Shown here: positions 1-7,668 of the stretch, piece after piece
Layout of the letters: each line of letters opens with the position of its first letter
How positions within the stretch are numbered: position 1 is the first letter of the stretch
Source: a virus
DNA length: 20,706 nucleotides
Direction: 5' to 3' (one strand)
IMG/VR virus record: IMGVR_UViG_3300029266_000968
Coordinates: 1-20,706 of that record
The notes under the pieces: model-generated
Databases searched by the model: none
What the model saw: only the letters and a program-made list of their open reading frames with translations
Told to the model about the DNA's origin: nothing
Made by a program: the position numbers and the translations under genes

Positions 1-463
1 ATAAAGTATCTTGATCTACTACATCTACATTAGTATTAGATAAGAACTTCCAATAAGGTGCATTATCCTCAGTAATAACTTTCTTTAGTCTTTGTTCATC
101 TGTTTTAAGAGACTGGAAAAGGTTTAAAGTTTTTAATGATTCTAAGGCCTGTATCTCACATAGATCTAATGTTTCTGCATTAGTATGAATAGACATATCT
201 TTCATTACTTTTCTAATGTTATCACTAGGTGCTTTACCTGGTACAACATTAAACTTTTCTGTAACGTTTTCAGGTTCAAATAATAAACAGTGTACAAGTT
301 TCCCTTCTACTAAATGTTTATCTGTTCTAACCTCACGATCAAATAATATATACTCCTTATAAAATAAGGATGGTGAAAATAATAATTTGTTTAAAGAAGA
401 ATAGCTAAAGCAAAAATCTTTCTTTGCATAAAACACATCTTCTTTTTCTTTGTTTCTAATCAT
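1..463 (-). CDS. PD-(D/E)XK phage exonuclease (RecE/Cas4-like), 3' part cut off by window edge
   Basis: The ORF starts with ATG at 463 and runs leftward off the window; 154 residues are visible. Residues about 19-60 read FSYSSLNKLLFSPSLFYKEY, then EGKLVHCLLFEPENVTEKF. This order (YSSL, SP..YY/FYK, then G..vH.lLfEPe) is the typical N-terminal signature of phage PD-(D/E)XK exonucleases related to RecE and Cas4. The catalytic Asp and Glu-x-Lys motifs would lie beyond the window, so activity cannot be judged. Such enzymes resect double-stranded ends for phage recombination, which fits the Sak4-like ATPase, SSB-like protein and RusA upstream in the same direction. It follows a 42-aa ORF (stop at 469) with a 5-nt gap. 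The family call rests on motif recognition only. Confidence 0.72.
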   Translation of the reverse strand, partial: MIRNKEKEDVFYAKKDFCFSYSSLNKLLFSPSLFYKEYILFDREVRTDKHLVEGKLVHCLLFEPENVTEKFNVVPGKAPSDNIRKVMKDMSIHTNAETLDLCEIQALESLKTLNLFQSLKTDEQRLKKVITEDNAPYWKFLSNTNVDVVDQDTL

Positions 464-468
464 TTATT

Positions 469-597
469 TTAATCATTAATTGAATCAAGTTTCTGCTGAA
501 GCTTTTGAATTGCTAATATTACTTCAGCAGTTTGATTCACTTTTTGTTTATACAGTAATATTGTCGCTGTAATTACTTTCTTTGTATCTGACTTCAT
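469..597 (-). CDS. Small 42-aa helical protein
   Basis: An ATG at 597 opens a 42-codon frame ending TAA at 469. It overlaps the end of the 409-aa gene by 50 nt in another frame and ends 5 nt before the exonuclease start. The N-terminus is basic (MKSDTKK); the rest (VNQTAEVILAIQKLQQKLDS) has leucine/isoleucine spacing suggesting one amphipathic helix or short coiled coil. Its position filling the gap between two same-strand genes favours a real gene, but it is short and no family is recognised. The DNA of its second half also forms a long inverted repeat (482-538), so the stretch could instead be mainly a structured RNA element. Confidence 0.5.
   Translation of the reverse strand: MKSDTKKVITATILLYKQKVNQTAEVILAIQKLQQKLDSIND
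482..538 (-). repeat. Imperfect inverted repeat just upstream of the exonuclease start
   Basis: On the plus strand, GAATCAA (482-488) and CTGCTGAAG (493-501) are matched by CTTCAGCAG (522-530) and TTGATTC (532-538). That gives 9 bp plus 7 bp separated by an asymmetric internal loop (4 nt against 1 nt), with a 20-nt apical loop. In the leftward mRNA the hairpin would end about 20 nt before the exonuclease start at 463. There is no U-tract, so it is not a classical terminator. Translational control or RNA processing is an inference. Confidence 0.55.
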
Positions 598-1777
598 ACT
601 CATCTGCTTTTTCTTTAATTAGGTTATCAGTTAAGTTATCCTTTAATTTAACATTATCCAAGCTAATAGAGAAAACATTAGCATTATTACCACCTATATC
701 ACGTAGAACGTTTTTATATAATCTTTCTCTAGTATTATCTAAAGCAAATTTAGTTAATTTTTTATCTTTAATTAAATTTTTTATATAGTTGTCATAAGAA
801 TATATCATTGAAAGATTTACTCCACCTTGATACTTTTTAAGCCTTTTTCTTAAAGCTTTAACATTTACAGTGTTCCAGTTACTTGTGTCTTTTAACCAAT
901 CATATTGCCAATAAAACAGATTAGATACAACATCAAAAGATTTATCAATATTACAGTTAGCAAGCATTTCTAGCGCAAGTGTCCTGTTTTCTCTATCATT
1001 GCTTGTTACCATAGAGTGTATGTTTTTAAGCTCAGAGTTATTAAGTATAGCTAATTCATTATCAATTATATTAATAACATCTACATCATAAACAATCACA
1101 GCACTAGAATTTAAAACATTTTGATAGCTGATTAAATTTTTATCATAAAGAAGTATATCTCTGGTACCTGAATGAACAGAACTTTCCATTTTTAAATTTA
1201 AAACATCTTGTATATCATCTTTAAAACTGCTAGTGTGAGCGCTAAAACCACCATGATAGTTATTATTATGACTATATTGATAAGGCATTTTAACTTTAAC
1301 CATAGAGTCTGTACCTAAAATAGCTATCATTTCTCTATTCTTCTCTAATGCACATTGAGATAATAAACCCTTTGCTTTTAATTCAGTTACAAAACTAAAG
1401 TATTTTGCAAATGGCTTAGCAGCATTCCATTCAAACTCAAATAAGTTATCAAATAATTGATCTGATACAATATGTATATCAGCTTTATTAATATCTCTTA
1501 TAACTTTACAATTATATTTATCTTTTAATAGATCTACCTTTTGTCTAGGTAAATCTAGCTTAGGAAATCTATATAAGGTTTTATCTTGTACAGTAAAGTT
1601 TTCAGGAGGTGTAAAATCTATATTTAAGTTTTTTCTTTCTGATTCATTCATACCATAATTATCAGTAGAGCACATCCAATGTCCTATATACTCATGCTTA
1701 AATGCATCTCCCGTAAGTTGTCCTTCTACTACAGTATCATCATTTACAATTATATTAATATCATATCTTTTTTTCAT
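548..1777 (-). CDS. Unknown 409-aa protein of the MoxR-VWA cassette (paralog A)
   Basis: I do not recognise a named family. The gene starts with ATG at 1777 and overlaps the 348-aa gene by 4 nt (1774-1777), implying translational coupling. Residues 71-104 (FPKLDLPRQKVDLLKDKY, then a D...ADIHIV block) resemble residues 71-94 of the 348-aa neighbour (ILPR..., then D...ADLIV). A second match lies near residues 259-277 against 220-238 of the neighbour (S.n.e...lA...i pattern). I infer two divergent paralogs. There is no signal peptide, membrane segment or zinc motif, so the protein is probably cytoplasmic. Being fourth in a row with a MoxR ATPase and a VWA protein suggests it is a substrate, adaptor or effector of that ATPase; this is inference only. 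Confidence 0.85.
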   Translation of the reverse strand: MKKRYDINIIVNDDTVVEGQLTGDAFKHEYIGHWMCSTDNYGMNESERKNLNIDFTPPENFTVQDKTLYRFPKLDLPRQKVDLLKDKYNCKVIRDINKADIHIVSDQLFDNLFEFEWNAAKPFAKYFSFVTELKAKGLLSQCALEKNREMIAILGTDSMVKVKMPYQYSHNNNYHGGFSAHTSSFKDDIQDVLNLKMESSVHSGTRDILLYDKNLISYQNVLNSSAVIVYDVDVINIIDNELAILNNSELKNIHSMVTSNDRENRTLALEMLANCNIDKSFDVVSNLFYWQYDWLKDTSNWNTVNVKALRKRLKKYQGGVNLSMIYSYDNYIKNLIKDKKLTKFALDNTRERLYKNVLRDIGGNNANVFSISLDNVKLKDNLTDNLIKEKADEYEVRYKESNYSDNITV

Positions 1778-2820
1778 TCTTTTGTATCTTTTAAGTATTG
1801 TTGATATTCTTTTTTTACAGCAACTTTAAATGTATAAAGATCTCTATTGCTTATTCTAATCTCTTGTCTAACAATAGGCTCTAAATATTTAAAGGATATT
1901 CTATTAAGCTCTTCCTCTTTTTCTAACCAAAGAATCATATCCTGAGCTGACTTCCTACTAAACTGATTAAACTTAGATTCTTTAAGCCAGTGTTGAACAT
2001 CTTTATCTCTATTAAATTTATAGATGTTGGTGTCACATTCTTGAGCAAACTTCCATAACAAATGATAGTTTGTAGTATAATCTATACAAGGTATTAGCTT
2101 AGCTGCAATATCTAAGTCTTCTTGATTGTATGAACGAAACTGTGTAACTAAATCAAGTAACAACTGCTCATCCATAATCATCTTATTAGCAGAGCTATGT
2201 AATACTGTATTAGCATCAATAACACCTAGATCATCTGTAGTATCTATTAGGTGAGCTAAATTTATAGCCAAACCTGTTAGCATCCACTCATCATAAAGAC
2301 TGCTTTCTACATCTAAATCATAATAACGTATCTTTTCTGTAATTTTTGCTGTTATTAAAACATTACCACCATATGATTTAATAAGGCTAGACATGTCACA
2401 TACTTTAGATGCTCCACTAGTAGTTTCATAATTCCATAGTTTAGCCATCATTAAAGTTGTCAATATATTTCCACCATTTTGACATCTATCAGATATATCT
2501 TGATGCCCCACTATTAAATCAGCTAGAGTATAGTCATTAGTTACTGTAATACCGTGTTCTTTTAAGGCAGCTTTAAGTCTGTCTTGAGAAACGCTACACC
2601 TAGGAAGAATAAAAGCTTTCTTTTTATTTGAAAAAGTTGTCCCTGATTCAGTAGCTGTAGTTAATATAGTCTCTATTTTTTCATATGTAGTTTTATCTTG
2701 AGTCACTAACACGTCTTCTATTACCTGGCCTACAACATGCCCTACTTTAGGACATGCTGCTAGGTCAAAGTAATTTAGTGCAGCAATATCAAAATGTTGA
2801 TATACTGATTTTTTTGCCAT
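1774..2820 (-). CDS. Unknown 348-aa protein of the MoxR-VWA cassette (paralog B)
   Basis: The ATG at 2820 lies 1 nt after the stop of the MoxR-type ATPase gene, and the 3' end overlaps the next gene by 4 nt. No named family is recognised. Residues 68-94 contain KAFILPRCSVSQDRLKAALK followed by a V..D...ADLIV segment, the same layout as in the 409-aa downstream protein. The C-terminal third is charged and probably helical (WLEKEEELNR; KEYQQYLKDTKE). There are no transmembrane segments or Cys clusters. Tight packing behind the ATPase makes co-expression, and perhaps a physical complex, likely. The paralog claim needs a profile comparison; function is unknown. Confidence 0.87.
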   Translation of the reverse strand: MAKKSVYQHFDIAALNYFDLAACPKVGHVVGQVIEDVLVTQDKTTYEKIETILTTATESGTTFSNKKKAFILPRCSVSQDRLKAALKEHGITVTNDYTLADLIVGHQDISDRCQNGGNILTTLMMAKLWNYETTSGASKVCDMSSLIKSYGGNVLITAKITEKIRYYDLDVESSLYDEWMLTGLAINLAHLIDTTDDLGVIDANTVLHSSANKMIMDEQLLLDLVTQFRSYNQEDLDIAAKLIPCIDYTTNYHLLWKFAQECDTNIYKFNRDKDVQHWLKESKFNQFSRKSAQDMILWLEKEEELNRISFKYLEPIVRQEIRISNRDLYTFKVAVKKEYQQYLKDTKE

Positions 2821-2821
2821 T

Positions 2822-4096
2822 TTATTTCATTGTCATTTTAATTATTAATGGATTCATCATCATCTTATTAAACTTTTGCTTATTACCGTTAAAGATTGTA
2901 CGCACAACTAGATACTTAAGATCATTAGTAAAATAATCTTTAGTACATAGGCTTATTAGTCTATCAGTAATTTTTTGGCTAACTGTGTTTTCTTTTGAAT
3001 AAACAACAGAAAAGTTAGCTAAACGTGTAGCAAGTGTAGATGCAATATCTGCACGGTATGAATCATCCTGTCCAATACAACTACGTAACTCTCCTAAGAT
3101 ATATGATTCATTTTCATGAGTCAATAAGTCTTTAGGTGTTACTAGCTTATCTAGTTTGTTATTAATAAACGTAGTAAACATAGAAGCAAACGCATCTCCA
3201 ACTGAACCTTCACCAATCATTTGTATTAATGATAAGTTATCTTCAAAATTATCAAAACTTGATATTGAATTAAAGAATGTTGTAATTGATCTTGCATTTG
3301 TTTCTTGAGTTACAAGCTCAGGGTGAAGTAACAGGAAGTTAATACATCTAGTATCAATCCCTGCACTTTCTGCCCATTCGGCCCAAACATTAACATCAAA
3401 CTTGAGGTTTGCGGTCACATATCTAGTTTTCTGTGCAGAATCCACAGAGTTAACCATATAGTCACCGTTATCAGGGTTTGCTGTTAGCATAATGTGCCAG
3501 TCTTTTGGTAATGTCCAAGAAATATAAGTTTGTCTATCTATTAATTCCATGACCGCTTGAATAAATCTTGTGTCAGCTCTATTCCAGTCATCTAATAATA
3601 GGATGCCACCTTCTTTAGCATCTGCTATCCATTCAGGAGCACAATAAGACATTCTATTTTTACCTGTCATTTTGTATCCATTCTTTAAATACTCTTGCAC
3701 TGCTAACTCATCTACCCACATACCAACTTTTTTAGTTAGTGTTGTAGGCATCTTTGCTAAATCTGCTGAAGCGGCAGATCTTTGTGCTGCAGTATAGTTT
3801 AGATCATTAACTGGTTTAGGGGCATTTACTTTCTTTTCCTTATACATTTGGAATTGTCTTACAGGAAAACCTACTAGGTCACCTAACTCTTCTATCTGTG
3901 CAAGGTTTAGTTTAACAAATTTTAATTTGTTTTCTTCAGCTAATTCTACTATAGTTGAAGTTTTACCAATTCCTGATTCACCTACTACTTCTATAGATAC
4001 AGGGCTTTTATTATTAGCCTGCAGGTATCTGTTGTTTGTAATTATATGATTTACAAATCCTTTTAATTCTGTTACATTTAAATTTACTTGTGCCAT
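2822..4096 (-). CDS. MoxR/CobS-type AAA+ ATPase
   Basis: This 424-aa protein has a full AAA+ core. Walker A is GESGIGKTS (39-47), Walker B is GILLLDDWNRA (164-174) with the helix after it, sensor 1 is the Asn of LTANP (near 207), and a likely arginine finger is R225 in QKTRYVTAN. The insert-rich layout and the D-x-x-N-R-A after Walker B are typical of MoxR ATPases, the class often annotated as CobS in phages. MoxR proteins usually work with a VWA partner to remodel or load other proteins. Here the VWA gene lies directly upstream (4101-5267), 4 nt away, giving the expected pair. Cobalt chelation is unlikely because no cobalamin gene is near. Two unknown genes follow and are probably clients or cofactors. 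Confidence 0.9.
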   Translation of the reverse strand: MAQVNLNVTELKGFVNHIITNNRYLQANNKSPVSIEVVGESGIGKTSTIVELAEENKLKFVKLNLAQIEELGDLVGFPVRQFQMYKEKKVNAPKPVNDLNYTAAQRSAASADLAKMPTTLTKKVGMWVDELAVQEYLKNGYKMTGKNRMSYCAPEWIADAKEGGILLLDDWNRADTRFIQAVMELIDRQTYISWTLPKDWHIMLTANPDNGDYMVNSVDSAQKTRYVTANLKFDVNVWAEWAESAGIDTRCINFLLLHPELVTQETNARSITTFFNSISSFDNFEDNLSLIQMIGEGSVGDAFASMFTTFINNKLDKLVTPKDLLTHENESYILGELRSCIGQDDSYRADIASTLATRLANFSVVYSKENTVSQKITDRLISLCTKDYFTNDLKYLVVRTIFNGNKQKFNKMMMNPLIIKMTMK

Positions 4097-4100
4097 CTTC

Positions 4101-5267
4101 TTAGTTTAATTTTATTACTTGTCCTGGTAACTCATCATTCATCTCTGATATACTACTTAAACACCATAAGGTATTCTTTGGGCAGTCATCAGGTGCATAT
4201 GCTTCACCATCTGTTAAATATATAAGTGCCGTGTATGACCCTTTCTTTTCATTGTAGTGGTCAATAACTGGTTGGAATGATGTCCCACCACGACCATGTA
4301 TTTCCCAATCCTGCTTTGGATTAAATTCTGTTACACTTCTTAATCTTGTATCACATTGTGCAACTGATATCTTATGGCCTGTTTTAGTCATGTGTGCTAA
4401 TTCATTAAAGAATTCTTTTAGCTCATCATTATTTACAGATCCACTGGTATCTACACCAACAAGAATGTGATTTTTAAATTTAATCTTTAAGCCGGGACTA
4501 GCTGAATAACGTTTATTGTATTTACGCCTTAGCTTTTTAGTATATACTATACTAGAATTACCAACAAACCTTTTCAAATATCCTTTCCAATCAAACTTAG
4601 CCGGTTCTATATGGAATAACCTATCAATTATATCTTTAAATTCACCAGGTATGCTTCCACTTTTTTTAATTGTAGTTTCAGCAGACTGTTTTAGCTGATG
4701 ATCAACTTGCTTACTCATCAGTTTTTTATCTGGTTCAGATAAATCATCAAATTCATTCCATGTTTCATGGCAATACTCTGATTCTCCATCCATCTTATCC
4801 ATAAGACTATCTAATGAGGGAGCAGTACCATCTTCTTCAGCTTGTTCTAAAAGATTGTAATAAACTTTTGTCCCTGCTTTTCTAGGAAGATTTAATTCTG
4901 GAAATGAGCTAAGTAATAGCCCGCCATCTGGCAGGTTACTTTCCAGTATGTACTGGTTAATCTCTAAATCAGCAGCAATATTAAACAGCTTATGATTAGT
5001 ATATAGATCTCTCATTAACAAATGACCAAATGCTATGTGCAATAGTTCATGTTTAATTAAACCAATCCGGTGAGGATTACTTAAGTTTATATAAAACTCA
5101 GGGTTTATAGTCAATTGCATACCAATACCGTGCTTACTAACTCCTGCTGTAGGAATTTGATCTGTAAACTTCTTATTGATACCAATTAAAAAGAGCCCAT
5201 AAAAAGGCTCTGTTAAAATTAATTCTTTAGTTGTTTTAGCAACTAAATCCTGTATGTTATTCATCAT
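4101..5267 (-). CDS. Metallopeptidase-like plus VWA-domain protein, partner of the MoxR ATPase
   Basis: 388 aa. The N-terminal half holds a zincin-like HExxH in IKHELLHIAFGH (H73, E74, H77), followed by NIAADLEINQYI (96-107), a pattern seen in putative metallopeptidases of the DUF2201 type. The C-terminal half is a VWA-like domain: MIDAS motif DTSGS (273-277) after a hydrophobic strand (ILVGV), a later Thr in GRGGTSF (near 329), and LTDGEA (near 353). All three metal-site segments are present, so the VWA fold looks intact. This architecture is commonly encoded next to MoxR ATPases, as here. The start is one of two adjacent ATG codons (5267 or 5264). Whether the HExxH site cleaves protein or is only structural is unknown. 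Confidence 0.88.
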   Translation of the reverse strand: MMNNIQDLVAKTTKELILTEPFYGLFLIGINKKFTDQIPTAGVSKHGIGMQLTINPEFYINLSNPHRIGLIKHELLHIAFGHLLMRDLYTNHKLFNIAADLEINQYILESNLPDGGLLLSSFPELNLPRKAGTKVYYNLLEQAEEDGTAPSLDSLMDKMDGESEYCHETWNEFDDLSEPDKKLMSKQVDHQLKQSAETTIKKSGSIPGEFKDIIDRLFHIEPAKFDWKGYLKRFVGNSSIVYTKKLRRKYNKRYSASPGLKIKFKNHILVGVDTSGSVNNDELKEFFNELAHMTKTGHKISVAQCDTRLRSVTEFNPKQDWEIHGRGGTSFQPVIDHYNEKKGSYTALIYLTDGEAYAPDDCPKNTLWCLSSISEMNDELPGQVIKLN

Positions 5268-5268
5268 T

Positions 5269-5556
5269 TTACGTATTCATTATTCTATAAAGTATTTGTT
5301 TATATAATTTATTATTGCCGTTAGCTTTGATATGATTAAAAAGATTCCTACCTATTAACATAGGATCATTTCTATTAGACTTTACAAACCTTGTTCTTTT
5401 ATCTAGAAACAGAGCTTTGGTAAATAATAAGTTTATAATCTTTTCATCTTTAAACTTAAGATTCTCTAAATTAGATACTGCAATCTGATAATCTTCATTA
5501 GAACCATTTAATAAACTAACTATAGAAAAGAAATCATCAATTGTTATCTTTATCAT
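5269..5556 (-). CDS. Unknown 95-aa protein
   Basis: The ATG at 5556 overlaps the end of the RusA-like gene by 20 nt, and the stop is 1 nt before the start of the VWA gene, so it is embedded in the operon. The sequence is mostly helical by eye (DDFFSIVSLLNG; DEKIINLLFTKALFLDKRTR) with a basic C-terminal half. No domain, membrane segment or metal motif is recognised. It could belong with the resolvase or with the MoxR-VWA cassette; position alone does not decide. Confidence 0.72.
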   Translation of the reverse strand: MIKITIDDFFSIVSLLNGSNEDYQIAVSNLENLKFKDEKIINLLFTKALFLDKRTRFVKSNRNDPMLIGRNLFNHIKANGNNKLYKQILYRIMNT

Positions 5557-5920
5557 CTGGTAATATTTCTATCCAAACACCTGGTTTAGACTTATCATAA
5601 CTATATTTATCAAAGACAGGTAGAATAAATTCTGCATTATCATCTTCAATCCATCCTGCTTTAACCATATCATCTTGCACGGTTTGTGCAGGATTTATAT
5701 AGTCAAACTTATGACGGCTACCTCTGATAAACTCAAAAGATATTTTTGCTGGCAATGAATGTTTAGCTAGCTCAGCTTTAAACTCATCTGCATACTTAGC
5801 ATAATAGTCTTTGGCTACTTTTCTATAGTTCATTACAGCTTTACTAGCTATAAAGTATTTACCTGTCCAGCGTCTTCCGTTTTTTGAACTGGGTACGGAC
5901 CCTGGTATAAACCATCTCAT
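5537..5920 (-). CDS. rusA: RusA-family Holliday junction resolvase
   Basis: 127 aa, the usual size for RusA. The N-terminus (IPGSVPSSKNGRRW) matches the family opening, G.p.sKn..r. The acidic metal-binding residues are present in order: D73 in KFDY, D83/D84 in QTVQDDMVKAGWI, and D93/D94 in IEDDN. RusA cuts four-way DNA junctions symmetrically, resolving recombination or replication intermediates before packaging. The gene starts 2 nt after the primase stop and lies within the replication/recombination operon, alongside the Sak4-like ATPase and exonuclease. All expected catalytic acids are seen. Confidence 0.88.
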   Translation of the reverse strand: MRWFIPGSVPSSKNGRRWTGKYFIASKAVMNYRKVAKDYYAKYADEFKAELAKHSLPAKISFEFIRGSRHKFDYINPAQTVQDDMVKAGWIEDDNAEFILPVFDKYSYDKSKPGVWIEILPDDKDNN

Positions 5921-5922
5921 AT

Positions 5923-6900
5923 TTATTTATTTAAGGTTTCCTTGAGTAATGGTTTTAGCATAGCATGTACTTTATCAAATCCATGTAACTTCATGGCATC
6001 TGATACGTCCTTGCATATAGTTGGTACAAATCCATTAATATTATATACTTCTGCATATTTATTAACGGCCTTAATACCTGCTTCATCATTATCAAAGAGA
6101 GTTATCACTTTCTTATAACGTTTCTTTAAATGTTCTATTACATAAGCTTTTATCATTGTATTTTCACTATCTGGAGCTAATACTTCTATATTATATCCTA
6201 TACCTTTCAAGCATAGAGCATCTTTAAGAGAAGAACATATTACCAAATAAGGTTTATCAAACTTTAGTTGATCATAACCCTGGAGGTATTGCTTTACTTT
6301 GTGAAATTTATGTTTATTGCTAGTAGGTTGATATATCTTAGATACTTCCCCCGCTTTGTCAAAGTATCCATAAAGACTGTTGTTTTTTATAGTAAGTGAT
6401 TCAACATTCTCTTTTTCTACTTTAACTATATTATAATATTCTATAGGTTTAACGTTATATTCTACTAATATAGACATACCTATTCTAAATGATAACCAAT
6501 ACTTACTATCAGTCTCATTCCAAGGCCTTGTTTTAATAAAGTCTACTTTCCACTTTGCCTCCGGTTTAAAGTTAATTTCTTCAAAACCATTAGTCTTTAC
6601 ATGTGAATTGTAATCTCTTACTATCTTCCTGGCCGCTTCCGGGTATTCTATATTAAATAGCATCTTTACTAAATCCACCTTATTACCATTTTTTCCTGTT
6701 GAGAAGTCTTTAAACTTATATTGCCTTATCTTTTTATCTACATAGATGCAAAAGCTTGGCGTTTTCTCAAGAGGGTTGAATATAGATGTTAGCTTTATAT
6801 CCTGACCAGTCAATGGTTCAGATAAATTTAAGTAATACTGAAATACCCAATAACTAGGTATATCTTGTTCCTCTAGTACTAAATTTTTTGTGTTAAACAT
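5923..6900 (-). CDS. DnaG-like TOPRIM primase with zinc-less N-terminal domain
   Basis: I chose ATG at 6900 (325 aa, MFNTKNLVLEEQ). A longer reading would start at a TTG at 6933 inside a terminator hairpin. Residues about 35-85 resemble the CHC2 zinc domain of DnaG (FNPLEKTPSF, then FKDFSTGKNGNKVDLV, then EAARKIV), but the zinc-binding Cys/His residues are absent. The TOPRIM domain follows: VICSSLKDAL (220-229), APDSEN (E246) and LFDNDEAG (268-275). The usual Glu of the first TOPRIM motif is replaced by SSLKD, a variant I associate with some phage primases, with E246 a possible substitute. The enzyme would make primers for the DnaB-type helicase encoded upstream. An internal terminator (6924-6949) sits just before this gene. 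Confidence 0.82.
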   Translation of the reverse strand: MFNTKNLVLEEQDIPSYWVFQYYLNLSEPLTGQDIKLTSIFNPLEKTPSFCIYVDKKIRQYKFKDFSTGKNGNKVDLVKMLFNIEYPEAARKIVRDYNSHVKTNGFEEINFKPEAKWKVDFIKTRPWNETDSKYWLSFRIGMSILVEYNVKPIEYYNIVKVEKENVESLTIKNNSLYGYFDKAGEVSKIYQPTSNKHKFHKVKQYLQGYDQLKFDKPYLVICSSLKDALCLKGIGYNIEVLAPDSENTMIKAYVIEHLKKRYKKVITLFDNDEAGIKAVNKYAEVYNINGFVPTICKDVSDAMKLHGFDKVHAMLKPLLKETLNK

Positions 6901-6923
6901 AAAGGCTAAAATTAAATAAAAAA

Positions 6924-6949
6924 AAGGGGACAACCTAGATCATCCCCTC
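6924..6949 (-). terminator. Rho-independent terminator between SSB-like gene and primase
   Basis: Read leftward, AGGGGATGA pairs with TTGTCCCCT (one U-G and one G-U pair, loop TCTAGG), followed by a T8 tract (6918-6925 region on the plus strand as A's). It lies 19 nt after the SSB-like gene ends and 24 nt before the primase ATG. It should partly terminate transcripts after the upstream genes and so lower expression of everything downstream in the operon. Confidence 0.82.
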
Positions 6950-6968
6950 TTAATGTTATTTAGTTGAC

Positions 6969-7643
6969 TTACAAATCAAAATCATCACCTGCTGTTGCAG
7001 TTGGTTCAAATGCATTTGTCATTGGTACATCTTTCTGAACTATAGGTCTGTAATGGTTCTTATCAGTAGGATTATATGTAATTAATCTAGAATTTTCTAC
7101 ACCTAAAGCCTCAAGAGGAATTCCCGCTTTGCTCATCTTTGGTAGATATAAATCATTGTTCACATAACCTTCTTTGTTTTCCCATTCACGTGTACCAAAA
7201 CACATATTCATAAAGGTTGGTCCTGACAATACTTCATTACACTTAAGCATAAAGTCTTCAATAGTATTTGCTTGAATAGCATCTAGCTCAGTTCTCTTAC
7301 CAATTTGTTCTGATAAAAAGATCATTGCTTTCATTACTTCAGTATCTCTACTGATCTCATTACCGTTTGGTAAGATAGTATCTTTATATGCATACTGAGA
7401 AAATCTAATTCTACCTACTTGACCTGCATAACGCGGGCTATCTGGATTATTTGCATCTACTAAGAATCCTTGGAATTCTCCTTCCATAGGTTCTGATTCT
7501 ACATGTAACATAATATTAAATGCATCTGCTGCATATGGAGTTACATCAAATGTAATTGAGTTGATTTTAACAACTTGATTTCCTGGTCCAATTACTGGTT
7601 TTTCTTTGCCGCTTGCTGCTGACATTCCGCTTGTACTTAACAT
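6969..7643 (-). CDS. Probable single-stranded DNA-binding protein
   Basis: 224 aa, ATG at 7643. The protein has a beta-rich N-terminal half (NQVVKINSITFDVTPYAADA, then FNIMLHVESEPM) that could be an OB-like fold. It ends in an acidic tail, DDFDL, resembling the C-terminal tip by which SSB proteins bind partner enzymes. It lies between a Sak4-like ATPase and the primase, a place where phages often encode SSB. A terminator right after it is consistent with a need for more SSB than downstream enzymes. The DNA-binding role is inferred from tail and context; no classical SSB signature is seen. Confidence 0.6.
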   Translation of the reverse strand: MLSTSGMSAASGKEKPVIGPGNQVVKINSITFDVTPYAADAFNIMLHVESEPMEGEFQGFLVDANNPDSPRYAGQVGRIRFSQYAYKDTILPNGNEISRDTEVMKAMIFLSEQIGKRTELDAIQANTIEDFMLKCNEVLSGPTFMNMCFGTREWENKEGYVNNDLYLPKMSKAGIPLEALGVENSRLITYNPTDKNHYRPIVQKDVPMTNAFEPTATAGDDFDL

Positions 7644-7668
7644 AATTTTTCTTTTATTAGTTTATTAA

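Noticed and set aside
2822-4096. CobS cobaltochelatase subunit
   Set aside because: Only the general MoxR-type fold supports it; the partner has HExxH plus VWA and no cobalamin gene is near.
6901-6933. N-terminal extension of the primase from position 6933
   Set aside because: The start would be TTG inside a strong terminator hairpin; ATG at 6900 is in a normal context.
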